Part shown: one piece after another, positions 1 through 7,890 of the stretch
Numbering within the stretch: the first letter of the stretch is position 1
Layout: the number at the start of each line of letters is the position of its first letter
Assembly: GCA_046756945.1 (NCBI GenBank)
Contig: JBHHXI010000011.1
Coordinates: forward strand, 1-34,107
Reading direction: 5' to 3'
Source: JACZQZ01 sp046756945
Lineage (GTDB): Bacteria; Pseudomonadota; Alphaproteobacteria; Rhodospirillales; 2-02-FULL-58-16
DNA length: 34,107 nt
Notes under the pieces: generated by a model
Databases searched by the model: none
Seen by the model: the letters and a program-made list of their open reading frames with translations, nothing else
Told to the model about the DNA's origin: nothing
Program-made: the position numbers and the translations under genes

Positions 1-2225
1 ACGGCCTGATCACCCAGGGCGAGAAGTACAACAAGGTGGTCGACGCCTGGTCCCAATGCACCGACCGGGTGGCCGACGAGATGATGGAGGGCATCTCCGC
101 CACCGCCCCCGGGGTGCCGGTGAATTCCGTATACATGATGGCCCATTCCGGTGCCCGCGGCTCTGTCGCCCAGATGCGGCAGTTGGCCGGCATGCGCGGC
201 CTCATGGCCAAGCCTTCGGGCGAGATCATCGAAACCCCGATCATCTCCAACTTCAAGGAAGGCCTGAGCGTGCTCGAGTACTTCAATTCCACCCACGGGG
301 CGCGCAAGGGCCTGGCGGACACGGCCTTGAAGACCGCCAATTCCGGGTACCTCACGCGGCGTCTGGTCGACGTGGCACAGGACTGCATCATCGTCGAGCA
401 CGACTGCGGGACGGAGCTGGGAATCACGGTGCGGACGGTGATCGAGGGGGGCGAGGAAATCTCGTCCCTGGGTGAACAGGTGCTCGGCCGCGCTGCGGCC
501 CAGAAAGTCGTCCATCCCGTCACCGGCGAGGTGTTGGTGAAGGCCGGGGAGTTGATCGAGGAGGATTTGATCGCTGTCCTCGAGGAGGCCGACGTCGAAT
601 CCGTGAAAATCCGTTCCGTGCTCACCTGCGAGACCCGCGGCGGCGCGTGCGCCCTCTGCTACGGCCGTGATCTGGCCCGTGGCACCATGGTGAACGTGGG
701 GGAGGCGGTCGGCGTCATTGCCGCCCAATCCATCGGCGAGCCGGGAACGCAGTTGACCATGCGCACCTTCCATATCGGCGGCGCCGTGCAGCGCGGCAGC
801 GAGCAGTCCAAGGTGGAAGCCGCCTGTGAGGCGAAGGTGACTCTCAAGAACACCACGACGGTAAAGAACAGTTCCGGCGTTCAGGTCGTCATGAGCCGCA
901 ATTCCGAACTGGTGCTGATCGACGTCCAGGGCCGCGAGCGCGCCCGCCACCGCATCCCGTACGGCGCCAAGCTTCTGGTCAAGGATAAGGCGAAGGTCAA
1001 ACGGGGCGATAAGATCGCCGAATGGGACCTGTACACGCTGCCCATCATTACGGAAAAAGAGGGCATCGCCAATTACATGGACCTGATGGAAGGCGTCTCC
1101 ATGGTGGAAAGGATGGACGAGGCCACCGGAATCGCCCGGAAGGTGGTGATCGACTGGAAACAGCAGCCCAAGGGCGCCGACCTCAAGCCCCGGATCACGC
1201 TCAGGAACAAAAAAGGCAAGGTGCTGACCCTGGCCAACGAAATGGAGGCGCGCTACTTCCTGCCCGTCGACGCCGTCCTTTCGGTGGAGCCCGATCAGGT
1301 GGTCCATGCCGGTGACGTGCTTGCCCGCATCCCCCGCGAATCGGCCAAGACCCGCGACATCACCGGCGGCCTGCCGCGGGTGGCGGAGCTGTTCGAGGCC
1401 CGCAAACCCAAGGACCACGCCATCATCAGCGAGAGCACCGGGCGCGTCGAATTCGGCAAGGACTACAAGTCCAAACGCCGCATCGTCGTGGTGCCGACGG
1501 AGGACGGTCAGGAGCCCCACGAGTACCTGATCCCCAAGGGCAAGCACATCAGCGTCCAGGAAGGGGACTACGTGGAGGTGGGCGACGCGCTGATGGACGG
1601 CAATCCGGTGCCTCACGACATTCTCAGGGTGCTCGGCGTCGAGGCCCTGGCCACCTACCTGATCCAGGAGGTCCAGGACGTCTATCGCCTGCAGGGCGTG
1701 AAGATCAACGACAAGCACATCGAAGTCATCGTCCGCCAGATGCTGCAGAAGGTCGAGATCACCGACCCCGGCGACACCACTTTCCTTGTCGGCGAGTTGG
1801 TCGACCGGACCGAGTACGATGAAGTCAATGCCAAGGCGGAGGCCGAGGGCGGAAAGCCGGCGGGAAGCCTGCCCGTGCTCCAGGGCATCACCAAAGCCAG
1901 TCTGCAGACGAATTCCTTCATCTCCGCGGCGTCGTTCCAGGAGACCACGCGGGTGCTTACCGAGGCCGCGGTTTCGGGCAAGGTGGACCGCCTGGTCGGC
2001 CTCAAGGAAAACGTCATCGTCGGGCGCCTAATCCCGGCCGGCACCGGGGGCGAGATGAACCGGGTGCGGGTGATCGCCGCCGAGCGGGACCGTGAACTGT
2101 CGGAGATTGCGGCCAAGAAACGGGAGAAACTGGCCGCACAGGAACGGAAGGCACAGGAGGACCTGATTGCCGGGGCGCCGCCCGAGGTATCGGCAGGGGA
2201 GGTCATGGTCGGCGAGGCCGAGTGA
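1..2225 (+). CDS. rpoC: RNA polymerase beta' subunit, 3' part
   Basis: This is the C-terminal half of the beta' subunit of RNA polymerase; the gene is cut by the window edge. The reading frame is open from base 3 (GLITQGEKYNKV...), so the GTG at 36 is not a start. The bridge helix (THGARKGLADTALKTANSGY) is followed by the second zinc site: one Cys in EHDCGTELG, then three in CETRGGACALC. The trigger-loop segment AAQSIGEPGTQLTMRTFHIG comes next. The catalytic NADFDGD motif lies upstream of the window. The C-terminus ends in a charged Lys/Glu-rich helix and a short acidic tail. rpoC precedes the str operon, as in most proteobacteria. The identification is certain. Confidence 0.98.
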   Translation, partial: GLITQGEKYNKVVDAWSQCTDRVADEMMEGISATAPGVPVNSVYMMAHSGARGSVAQMRQLAGMRGLMAKPSGEIIETPIISNFKEGLSVLEYFNSTHGARKGLADTALKTANSGYLTRRLVDVAQDCIIVEHDCGTELGITVRTVIEGGEEISSLGEQVLGRAAAQKVVHPVTGEVLVKAGELIEEDLIAVLEEADVESVKIRSVLTCETRGGACALCYGRDLARGTMVNVGEAVGVIAAQSIGEPGTQLTMRTFHIGGAVQRGSEQSKVEAACEAKVTLKNTTTVKNSSGVQVVMSRNSELVLIDVQGRERARHRIPYGAKLLVKDKAKVKRGDKIAEWDLYTLPIITEKEGIANYMDLMEGVSMVERMDEATGIARKVVIDWKQQPKGADLKPRITLRNKKGKVLTLANEMEARYFLPVDAVLSVEPDQVVHAGDVLARIPRESAKTRDITGGLPRVAELFEARKPKDHAIISESTGRVEFGKDYKSKRRIVVVPTEDGQEPHEYLIPKGKHISVQEGDYVEVGDALMDGNPVPHDILRVLGVEALATYLIQEVQDVYRLQGVKINDKHIEVIVRQMLQKVEITDPGDTTFLVGELVDRTEYDEVNAKAEAEGGKPAGSLPVLQGITKASLQTNSFISAASFQETTRVLTEAAVSGKVDRLVGLKENVIVGRLIPAGTGGEMNRVRVIAAERDRELSEIAAKKREKLAAQERKAQEDLIAGAPPEVSAGEVMVGEAE

Positions 2226-2231
2226 CGGCAG

Positions 2232-2260
2232 GGGGCCGGAACAGGGCCTCCGGCGGCCCC
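2232..2260 (+). other. GC-rich hairpin just after rpoC
   Basis: A 7-bp stem, GGGGCCG (2232-2238) pairing with CGGCCCC (2254-2260), lies within 10 bases of the rpoC stop. No T-run follows, so it is at best a weak or factor-assisted terminator, or an RNA 3'-end stabiliser for the rpoBC message. Confidence 0.35.
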
Positions 2261-2312
2261 GTCCGACCCGGATTATTCGGCGGAAAACCGGGAAAAATCG
2301 ACATGGTTTTGC

Positions 2313-2341
2313 TTGACGGCATAGGGGGGCTTAACTAGTAT
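2313..2341 (+). promoter_or_regulatory. Candidate sigma70-type promoter of the str/S10/spc array
   Basis: A -35 box TTGACG (2313-2318) and a -10 box TAGTAT (2336-2341) are separated by exactly 17 bases, in the gap between rpoC and rpsL. Transcription would start near 2348, giving a leader of about 180 nt before rpsL. No other gap in the next 15.8 kb is large enough for an obvious promoter, so this is probably the main promoter of the array. Confidence 0.7.
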
Positions 2342-2403
2342 GCGGCCCTCTCCGCAGGGGGCTGGTGGTAGGCCGTCCGGCCTAGACGCAGTCCCCTTTG
2401 CGA
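2341..2403 (+). promoter_or_regulatory. Structured 5' leader of the rpsL transcript
   Basis: Several stems can be drawn by hand. TGCGG (2341-2345) pairs with CCGCA (2352-2356). AGGGG (2356-2360) pairs with CCCCT (2393-2397). A perfect 6-bp hairpin, TAGGCC-GTCC-GGCCTA, spans 2369-2384. The segment TTTGCGA (2397-2403) can pair with TCGCAAA (2436-2442), which sits in the loop of the downstream terminator-like hairpin. The set looks like an attenuation leader rather than a simple untranslated region. Confidence 0.5.
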
Positions 2404-2422
2404 TTAGGAAAACAAGAATGAT

Positions 2423-2465
2423 GCCCTTCGTGGCGTCGCAAATCGGCCCCCGGAAGGGCGTTTTT
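2423..2465 (+). terminator. Candidate attenuator hairpin upstream of rpsL
   Basis: GCCCTTC (2423-2429) pairs with GAAGGGC (2453-2459), and a G and five T residues (2461-2465) follow immediately. This is the form of an intrinsic terminator, but it lies about 60 bases before the rpsL start and downstream of the candidate promoter. It would therefore abort transcripts unless it is overridden. A smaller stem, GCCC (2446-2449) with GGGC (2456-2459), can form at the same place. Confidence 0.5.
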
Positions 2466-2527
2466 GTGCCTATCCGGAGGTTTTTTGCACCGGGTGCGTT
2501 GGTGCACGTGGGGATGAAACAAGCGCG

Positions 2528-2899
2528 ATGCCGACCATTAACCAGCTGATACGCAAGCCGCGCAAGGTGCCGGTGGTCCGCAACAAGGTACCGGCGCTGG
2601 AAGCCTGTCCGCAGAAACGCGGCGTGTGCACGCGCGTCTATACGACGACGCCCAAAAAACCCAATTCGGCCATGCGCAAAGTGGCCCGGGTGCGCCTCAC
2701 CAACGGCTTCGAGGTCACCAGCTACATCCCCGGCGAGGGTCACAATCTGCAGGAGCACTCCGTGGTCCTGATCCGCGGAGGGCGGGTCAAGGACCTGCCC
2801 GGCGTGCGCTATCACGTCATTCGCGGCACCCTGGACACCCAGGGGATCCCCGACCGCCGCCAACGCCGGTCCAAATACGGCGCCAAGCGCCCCAAATAA
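2528..2899 (+). CDS. rpsL: 30S ribosomal protein S12
   Basis: S12 lies at the decoding centre of the 30S subunit and controls accuracy. The 123-residue product has the family length and begins MPTINQLIRKPRK, which fixes the start. Lys43 in TTPKKPNSA and Lys88 in GGRVKDLPG are the unmutated residues linked to streptomycin sensitivity. Asp89 is the residue that RimO modifies in other bacteria. The ribosome binding site is weak (GGGGA about 13 bases upstream), so leader folding may matter for initiation. It is the first gene of the array, with 13 bases before rpsG. Confidence 0.97.
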   Translation: MPTINQLIRKPRKVPVVRNKVPALEACPQKRGVCTRVYTTTPKKPNSAMRKVARVRLTNGFEVTSYIPGEGHNLQEHSVVLIRGGRVKDLPGVRYHVIRGTLDTQGIPDRRQRRSKYGAKRPK

Positions 2900-2912
2900 G
2901 GGTCATCGACAG

Positions 2913-3383
2913 ATGTCACGTCGCCACGCCGCGGAAAAACGCGAGGTTCTGCCCGATCCCAAGTTCGGGGACGTGGTGCTGACCAAGTTCACCAATTCCC
3001 TGATGTTGAAGGGCAAGAAGTCGGTGGCCGAGAGGATCGTCTATGACGCCTTCGACATCATGGAAAAGAAGACCGGCCAGGATCCCCTGAAACTGTTTCA
3101 CGAAGCCATCGACAACGTGAGGCCGGCGGTCGAGGTGCGGTCGCGCCGCGTCGGCGGCGCCACCTACCAGGTTCCCGTCGAAGTGCGCCACGATCGCCGC
3201 CAGGCCCTGGCCATCCGCTGGATCGTCGAATTGTCCCGCAAGCGCTCGGAGAACACGATGACCAAGCGCCTGTCAGGGGAACTGATGGATGCCGCCAACA
3301 ACCGGGGCGCGGCGGTCAAGAAACGCGAAGACACACACCGTATGGCGGAGGCCAACAAAGCCTTCTCCCACTACCGCTGGTAG
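2913..3383 (+). CDS. rpsG: 30S ribosomal protein S7
   Basis: S7 nucleates assembly of the 3' major (head) domain of 16S rRNA and contacts the E-site tRNA. The 156-residue product begins MSRRHAAEKREVLPDPKFGD and carries the basic MLKGKKSVAERIVYDAF helix and VEVRSRRVGGATYQVPVEV, both typical of the family. In E. coli S7 represses the str operon by binding the rpsL-rpsG spacer. Here that spacer is only 13 bases, so that type of control is not evident. The start has no strong Shine-Dalgarno sequence, and coupling to rpsL translation is likely. Confidence 0.97.
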   Translation: MSRRHAAEKREVLPDPKFGDVVLTKFTNSLMLKGKKSVAERIVYDAFDIMEKKTGQDPLKLFHEAIDNVRPAVEVRSRRVGGATYQVPVEVRHDRRQALAIRWIVELSRKRSENTMTKRLSGELMDAANNRGAAVKKREDTHRMAEANKAFSHYRW

Positions 3384-3404
3384 TGCAGGCGGACGGTCCG
3401 GACC

Positions 3405-5483
3405 ATGGCTCGCACCACGCCACTCGAGCGCTACCGCAACATCGGCATCATGGCTCATATCGATGCCGGCAAGACGACGACGACCGAGCGCATCCTCTAT
3501 TACACCGGCCGCTCCTATAAGATCGGCGAGGTCCATGACGGCAACGCGACCATGGACTGGATGGAGCAGGAGCAGGAACGGGGCATCACCATCACCTCGG
3601 CCGCGACGACCTGTTTCTGGAACGATCACCGCATCAACATCATCGATACCCCCGGGCACGTGGACTTCACCATCGAAGTGGAGCGCAGCCTGCGGGTCCT
3701 TGACGGGGCGGTGGCCGTTTTCGACAGCGTCGCCGGCGTCGAGCCCCAGTCGGAAACCGTGTGGCGCCAGGCCGACCGCTACAACGTGCCCAGGGTTTGT
3801 TTCGTCAACAAGATGGACCGCGTCGGCGCCGATTTCTTCCGCTGCGTCGACATGATCGCAGACCGGCTGGGCGCCCAGCCCCTGGTTATCGAGCTTCCCA
3901 TCGGCTCGGAAGCCGACTTCGCCGGCGTCGTCGATCTCATCGCCATGGAGGCCGTGACCTGGAAGGATGAAACCCTGGGCGCCGAATTCGACCTGGGCGC
4001 GATTCCGGACGATCTCGCCGAACAGGCGGCCATGTACCGCGAGAAGCTGGTCGAGTTGGCGATCGAGCAGGACGACGCGGCCATGGAGGCCTATCTGGAA
4101 GACGGAAAGCTCGATGTGACGACCCTTAAAAAGTGCGTGCGCGCGGGCACCGTCTCGGGCGCTTTCGTGCCCGTGATGTGCGGCTCCGCCTTCAAGAACA
4201 AGGGCGTGCAGACGCTTCTGGACGCCGTCGTCGATTACCTGCCCGCGCCCACCGACGTGCCCTCGATCAAAGGCGTGAAGGCCGGCTCGGACGAGGTGAT
4301 CGAGCGCCACAACTCGGACGATGAGCCCTTCTCGGCGCTGGCGTTCAAGATCATGACCGACCCCTTCGTCGGCTCGCTGACGTTCGTTCGCATCTACTCC
4401 GGCATCGTCAACAGCGGCGGGCAGATTCTGAACGCGGTCAAGAACAAGCGCGATCGCGTGGGCCGCATGCTGTTGATGCACGCCAATTCCCGCGAAGAAC
4501 TGACCGAGGCCCGCGCCGGGGACATCGTGGCCCTGGCCGGGCTGAAAGACACCACCACCGGGGATACCCTTTGCGATCCCAGACACGCGGTCGTGTTGGA
4601 GCGCATGGAATTCCCGGAACCCGTCATCGAGGTCGCCGTCGAGCCCAAGACCAAGGCCGATCAGGAGAAGATGGGCGTGGCGCTGGCCCGCCTCGCCGCC
4701 GAGGACCCTTCGTTTCGCATTTCCCTGGACACGGAGAGCGGTCAGACGGTGATCAAGGGCATGGGCGAGCTCCATCTGGAGATTCTGATCGACCGCATGC
4801 GGCGCGAGTTCAAGGTGGAGGCCAACGTGGGCCCGCCCCAGGTGGCCTACCGGGAAACCATTTCCCGCGTCAATGACGTGGACTATATCCACAAGAAACA
4901 AACCGGCGGCGCCGGCCAGTTCGCGCGGGTGAAAATCCGTTTCGAGCCCCTTCCCTCCGGATCCGGGTACCAGTTCGAAAGCAAGGTGACCGGCGGCAGT
5001 GTGCCGAGGGAGTTCATACCGAGCGTCGAGAAAGGGCTGAGACAGGCCTGTGAAACCGGCGTCTTGTCCGGATTTCCGGTCACCGATTTCAAGGCGACCC
5101 TACTGGACGGCGATTCCCACGACGTGGACTCCAGCGCCCTGGCCTTCGAGATCGCCGCCCGCGCCGCCTTCCGCGAGGGCATGGTGAACGCGGCGCCGAA
5201 AATGTTGGAGCCCATCATGCGCGTCGAGGTGGTGACGCCGGAGGAATACATGGGCGACATCATCGGCAATCTGAACGGCCGGCGTGGTCAGGTCAGCGAC
5301 ATGAGTCAACGCGGCAATGCGCGGGTGATCACGGCGTCCGTGCCGCTCGGCACCATGTTCGGCTACGTCAGCTCGCTGCGCTCCATGAGCCAGGGACGGG
5401 CCCAGTTCACCATGCACTTCGAACGCTACGCCGAGGTTCCCCGGCAGGTGTCCGAGGAAGTCCGGACCAAGCTGGCCGGGTGA
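3405..5483 (+). CDS. fusA: Elongation factor G
   Basis: This GTPase drives ribosomal translocation and works with RRF in ribosome recycling. The 692-residue product has the family length. The G domain shows the P-loop AHIDAGKT (residues 17-24), switch I RGITIT, DTPGH near 81-85 and NKMD near 135. Domains II-V follow, including GGAGQFARVKI of domain IV and the C-terminal LRSMSQGRAQFTMHFERY. It follows rpsG by 21 bases and precedes tuf by 29. Switch I reads HDGNATMDW where HDGAATMDW is more usual. Codon use is mixed, unlike that of tuf next door. Confidence 0.98.
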   Translation: MARTTPLERYRNIGIMAHIDAGKTTTTERILYYTGRSYKIGEVHDGNATMDWMEQEQERGITITSAATTCFWNDHRINIIDTPGHVDFTIEVERSLRVLDGAVAVFDSVAGVEPQSETVWRQADRYNVPRVCFVNKMDRVGADFFRCVDMIADRLGAQPLVIELPIGSEADFAGVVDLIAMEAVTWKDETLGAEFDLGAIPDDLAEQAAMYREKLVELAIEQDDAAMEAYLEDGKLDVTTLKKCVRAGTVSGAFVPVMCGSAFKNKGVQTLLDAVVDYLPAPTDVPSIKGVKAGSDEVIERHNSDDEPFSALAFKIMTDPFVGSLTFVRIYSGIVNSGGQILNAVKNKRDRVGRMLLMHANSREELTEARAGDIVALAGLKDTTTGDTLCDPRHAVVLERMEFPEPVIEVAVEPKTKADQEKMGVALARLAAEDPSFRISLDTESGQTVIKGMGELHLEILIDRMRREFKVEANVGPPQVAYRETISRVNDVDYIHKKQTGGAGQFARVKIRFEPLPSGSGYQFESKVTGGSVPREFIPSVEKGLRQACETGVLSGFPVTDFKATLLDGDSHDVDSSALAFEIAARAAFREGMVNAAPKMLEPIMRVEVVTPEEYMGDIIGNLNGRRGQVSDMSQRGNARVITASVPLGTMFGYVSSLRSMSQGRAQFTMHFERYAEVPRQVSEEVRTKLAG

Positions 5484-5512
5484 GGAACAGGGAAAATAAA
5501 GGGTAGGCGGAC

Positions 5513-6703
5513 ATGGCGAAGGCGAAATTCGAGCGGACGAAGCCCCACTGCAACGTTGGCACGATCGGCCACGTTGACCACGGCAAGACGACGTTGACGG
5601 CGGCGATCACGAAGATCCTTGCGGAGGCGGGCGGGGCGGACTTCACGCCGTTTGACGAGATTGACAAGGCGCCGGAGGAGCGGGAGCGGGGGATCACGAT
5701 TGCGACGGCGCACGTTGAGTACGAGACGGCGAACCGTCATTACGCGCACGTGGACTGTCCGGGCCATGCGGATTACGTGAAGAACATGATCACCGGCGCG
5801 GCGCAGATGGACGGTGCGGTATTGGTTGTTTCGGCGGCGGACGGCCCGATGCCGCAGACGCGGGAGCACATTCTTCTGGCGCGCCAGGTTGGAGTTCCGG
5901 CGATCGTCGTTTACCTGAACAAGGTTGACCAGGTTGACGATGCGGAGCTTCTGGAGCTTGTCGAGCTTGAGTTGCGTGAGTTGCTGAGCAGCTATGATTT
6001 TCCGGGGGACGACATCCCGATCATCAAGGGTTCGGCGCTGGCGGCGCTTGAGGGCAAAGACGAAGAGACGGGCAGGAAGTCGGTTATCGAGCTGATGGCG
6101 GCGGTGGACGACTACATTCCGCAGCCGGACCGTCCCAAGGACAAGCCGTTCCTGATGCCGATCGAGGACGTTTTCTCGATATCGGGCCGGGGCACGGTTG
6201 TGACGGGGCGCGTCGAGCGCGGTGTGATCAAGGTTGGCGAGGAGGTGGAGATCGTCGGCATCCGGGAGACGACGAAGACGGTGTGCACGGGCGTCGAGAT
6301 GTTCCGCAAGCTGCTCGACCAGGGCGAGGCGGGGGACAACATCGGTGTCCTGCTGCGCGGCACCAAGCGCGAAGACGTCGAGCGCGGCCAGGTCCTGGCG
6401 GCGCCGGGCTCGATCACGCCGCACACCAAGTTCACGTGCGAGGCCTACATCCTGACCAAGGACGAGGGCGGGCGTCACACGCCGTTTTTCGGCAACTACC
6501 GTCCACAGTTTTACTTCCGTACGACGGACGTGACGGGGACGGTGGCGTTGCCGGAGGGCACGGAGATGGTGATGCCGGGGGACAACGTGTCGATGGAGGT
6601 GACGCTGATCGCGCCGATCGCCATGGACGCGGGTCTCAGGTTTGCCATCCGCGAGGGCGGCCGCACCGTCGGTGCCGGCGTCGTCGCCTCGATTATCGAA
6701 TAG
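5513..6703 (+). CDS. tuf: Elongation factor Tu
   Basis: EF-Tu delivers aminoacyl-tRNA to the ribosomal A site as a GTP complex. At 396 residues it has the normal length. It shows the P-loop GHVDHGKT (19-26), the switch region RGITIATAHVEYET, DCPGH and NKVD. Domain II contains SISGRGTVVTGRVERG, and the end REGGRTVGAGVVASIIE is canonical. Codon use is striking: by hand count the first 26 alanine codons (to about base 6105) are all GCG, and Thr is nearly always ACG, whereas neighbouring genes use many GCC and ACC codons. Alphaproteobacteria often carry two tuf copies, so gene conversion or a distinct history is possible. Confidence 0.98.
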   Translation: MAKAKFERTKPHCNVGTIGHVDHGKTTLTAAITKILAEAGGADFTPFDEIDKAPEERERGITIATAHVEYETANRHYAHVDCPGHADYVKNMITGAAQMDGAVLVVSAADGPMPQTREHILLARQVGVPAIVVYLNKVDQVDDAELLELVELELRELLSSYDFPGDDIPIIKGSALAALEGKDEETGRKSVIELMAAVDDYIPQPDRPKDKPFLMPIEDVFSISGRGTVVTGRVERGVIKVGEEVEIVGIRETTKTVCTGVEMFRKLLDQGEAGDNIGVLLRGTKREDVERGQVLAAPGSITPHTKFTCEAYILTKDEGGRHTPFFGNYRPQFYFRTTDVTGTVALPEGTEMVMPGDNVSMEVTLIAPIAMDAGLRFAIREGGRTVGAGVVASIIE

Positions 6704-6739
6704 GGCCGCGAAGGTCCGCCGGGGGCTGATGGAACGAAC

Positions 6740-7048
6740 ATGGAAAACCAGAACATACGCATCCGGCTGAAGGCCTTTGACCATCGCGTGCTCGATCAAT
6801 CGGCCCGCGAGATCGTCAGCACCGCCCGCCGCACCGGCGCCCAGGTTCGCGGTCCCATTCCGCTGCCCACCCGGATCGAGCGGTTTACCGTGCTGCGCTC
6901 GCCGCACATCGACAAGAAATCGCGCGAGCAGTTCGAAATTCGCACCCACAAGCGGGTGCTCGACATCATCGATCCGACGCCGCAGACCGTCGACGCGCTG
7001 ATGAAGCTCGATCTGGCCGCCGGCGTCGACGTCGAGATCAAGCTGTAA
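6740..7048 (+). CDS. rpsJ: 30S ribosomal protein S10
   Basis: S10 belongs to the 30S head and, in other bacteria, also acts as the NusE transcription antitermination factor. The 102-residue product contains IRIRLKAFDHRVLDQSA and LPTRIERFTVLRSPHIDKKS, both typical of the family. Only 36 bases separate it from tuf, which leaves no room for the long L4-responsive leader known from the E. coli S10 operon. It is probably cotranscribed from the rpsL promoter. Confidence 0.97.
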   Translation: MENQNIRIRLKAFDHRVLDQSAREIVSTARRTGAQVRGPIPLPTRIERFTVLRSPHIDKKSREQFEIRTHKRVLDIIDPTPQTVDALMKLDLAAGVDVEIKL

Positions 7049-7063
7049 GGACGGGAGCCAATG

Positions 7064-7885
7064 ATGCGAACCGGCCTGATTACGCGCAAACTTGGCATGA
7101 GCCGGTTGTTCGCCGGCGACGGCCGCCACGTGCCGGTCACGGTGCTGAAGGTGGACGCCTGTCAGGTGGTGGCCCAGCGCACCGAGGACAAGGACGGCTA
7201 CAACGCCCTTCAGCTCGGCCACGGCGCGGCCAAGGTGAAGAACGTTTCCAAGGCCATGCGCGGCCACTTTGCCAGGGCCAAGGTCGAGCCCAAGCGCCGG
7301 CTGACGGAGTTCCGGGTCGGTCCCGACGCCCTTGTCGACGTGGGCGCCGAGCTCTCGGCCGAGCATTTCGTCGCCGGCCAGTTCGTCGACGTCCAGGGGA
7401 CGTCCATCGGCAAGGGCTTTGCCGGCGCCATGAAGCGGCACGGCTTCTCCGGTCTGCGCGCCTCCCACGGTGTGTCCGTCAGCCACCGCAGCCATGGCTC
7501 GACCGGCCATTGCCAGGACCCGGGCAAGATCTTCAAGGGCAAGAAAATGGCCGGCCACATGGGTGACCGGCGGGTCACCGTGCACAATCTGGAAGTGGTG
7601 GCCACCGACGCCGGGCGGGGGATCATCATGGTCAAGGGCGCGGTGCCGGGAGCCAAGGGCGGCTTTGTGCTGGTGTTCGACGCGAAGAAGAAGCCGTTGC
7701 CGGACGGGGTTCCGTTCCCGGCGGCAATCCGCGGCGCCGGCGCGCCCGACGCCGACGCCTCCGGCGAGGCGGCGGCCGGGGAGGCTGCCGCGGACGAGAG
7801 CGCCGCCGCCGACGATGCCGCGGCAGACGTTGCCGCCGAAGAGTCGCCCGCCGGCGAGGCGGAACAGGAAGAGGCCAAGGAATAG
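7064..7885 (+). CDS. rplC: 50S ribosomal protein L3 with an acidic C-terminal tail
   Basis: L3 binds 23S rRNA early in 50S assembly and reaches towards the peptidyl transferase centre. Two ATGs are adjacent (7061 and 7064); the second gives the family start MRTGLITRKLGM and a good spacing from GGGAG. The core shows SHRSHGSTGHCQDPGKIFKG, whose Gln aligns with the PrmB-methylated Gln of E. coli L3. The core ends near residue 215. About 55 further residues, rich in Ala, Glu and Asp, make the protein 273 residues against the usual 205-215. Low-complexity tails on L3 occur in some alphaproteobacteria; the role of this one is unknown. Confidence 0.96.
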   Translation: MRTGLITRKLGMSRLFAGDGRHVPVTVLKVDACQVVAQRTEDKDGYNALQLGHGAAKVKNVSKAMRGHFARAKVEPKRRLTEFRVGPDALVDVGAELSAEHFVAGQFVDVQGTSIGKGFAGAMKRHGFSGLRASHGVSVSHRSHGSTGHCQDPGKIFKGKKMAGHMGDRRVTVHNLEVVATDAGRGIIMVKGAVPGAKGGFVLVFDAKKKPLPDGVPFPAAIRGAGAPDADASGEAAAGEAAADESAAADDAAADVAAEESPAGEAEQEEAKE

Positions 7886-7890
7886 ACGCC

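Noticed and set aside
2340..2549. Small plus-strand frame that could be a leader peptide before rpsL
   Set aside because: Its ATG lies on the -10 box of the candidate promoter, upstream of the expected transcript start, it lacks a ribosome binding site, and it runs into rpsL in another frame.
2528..2899. Streptomycin-resistance changes in S12
   Set aside because: Lys43 and Lys88 and their surroundings are the standard sensitive residues.
3273..4901. Long minus-strand open frame (542 codons) across fusA
   Set aside because: It is antisense to fusA, Gly/His/Asp-rich without any domain, and explained by high GC depleting stop codons. The same applies to the 719-codon minus frame at 5426-7585 and to those opposite rpoC, rplC, rplB, rplQ/Deg and the AsmA gene.
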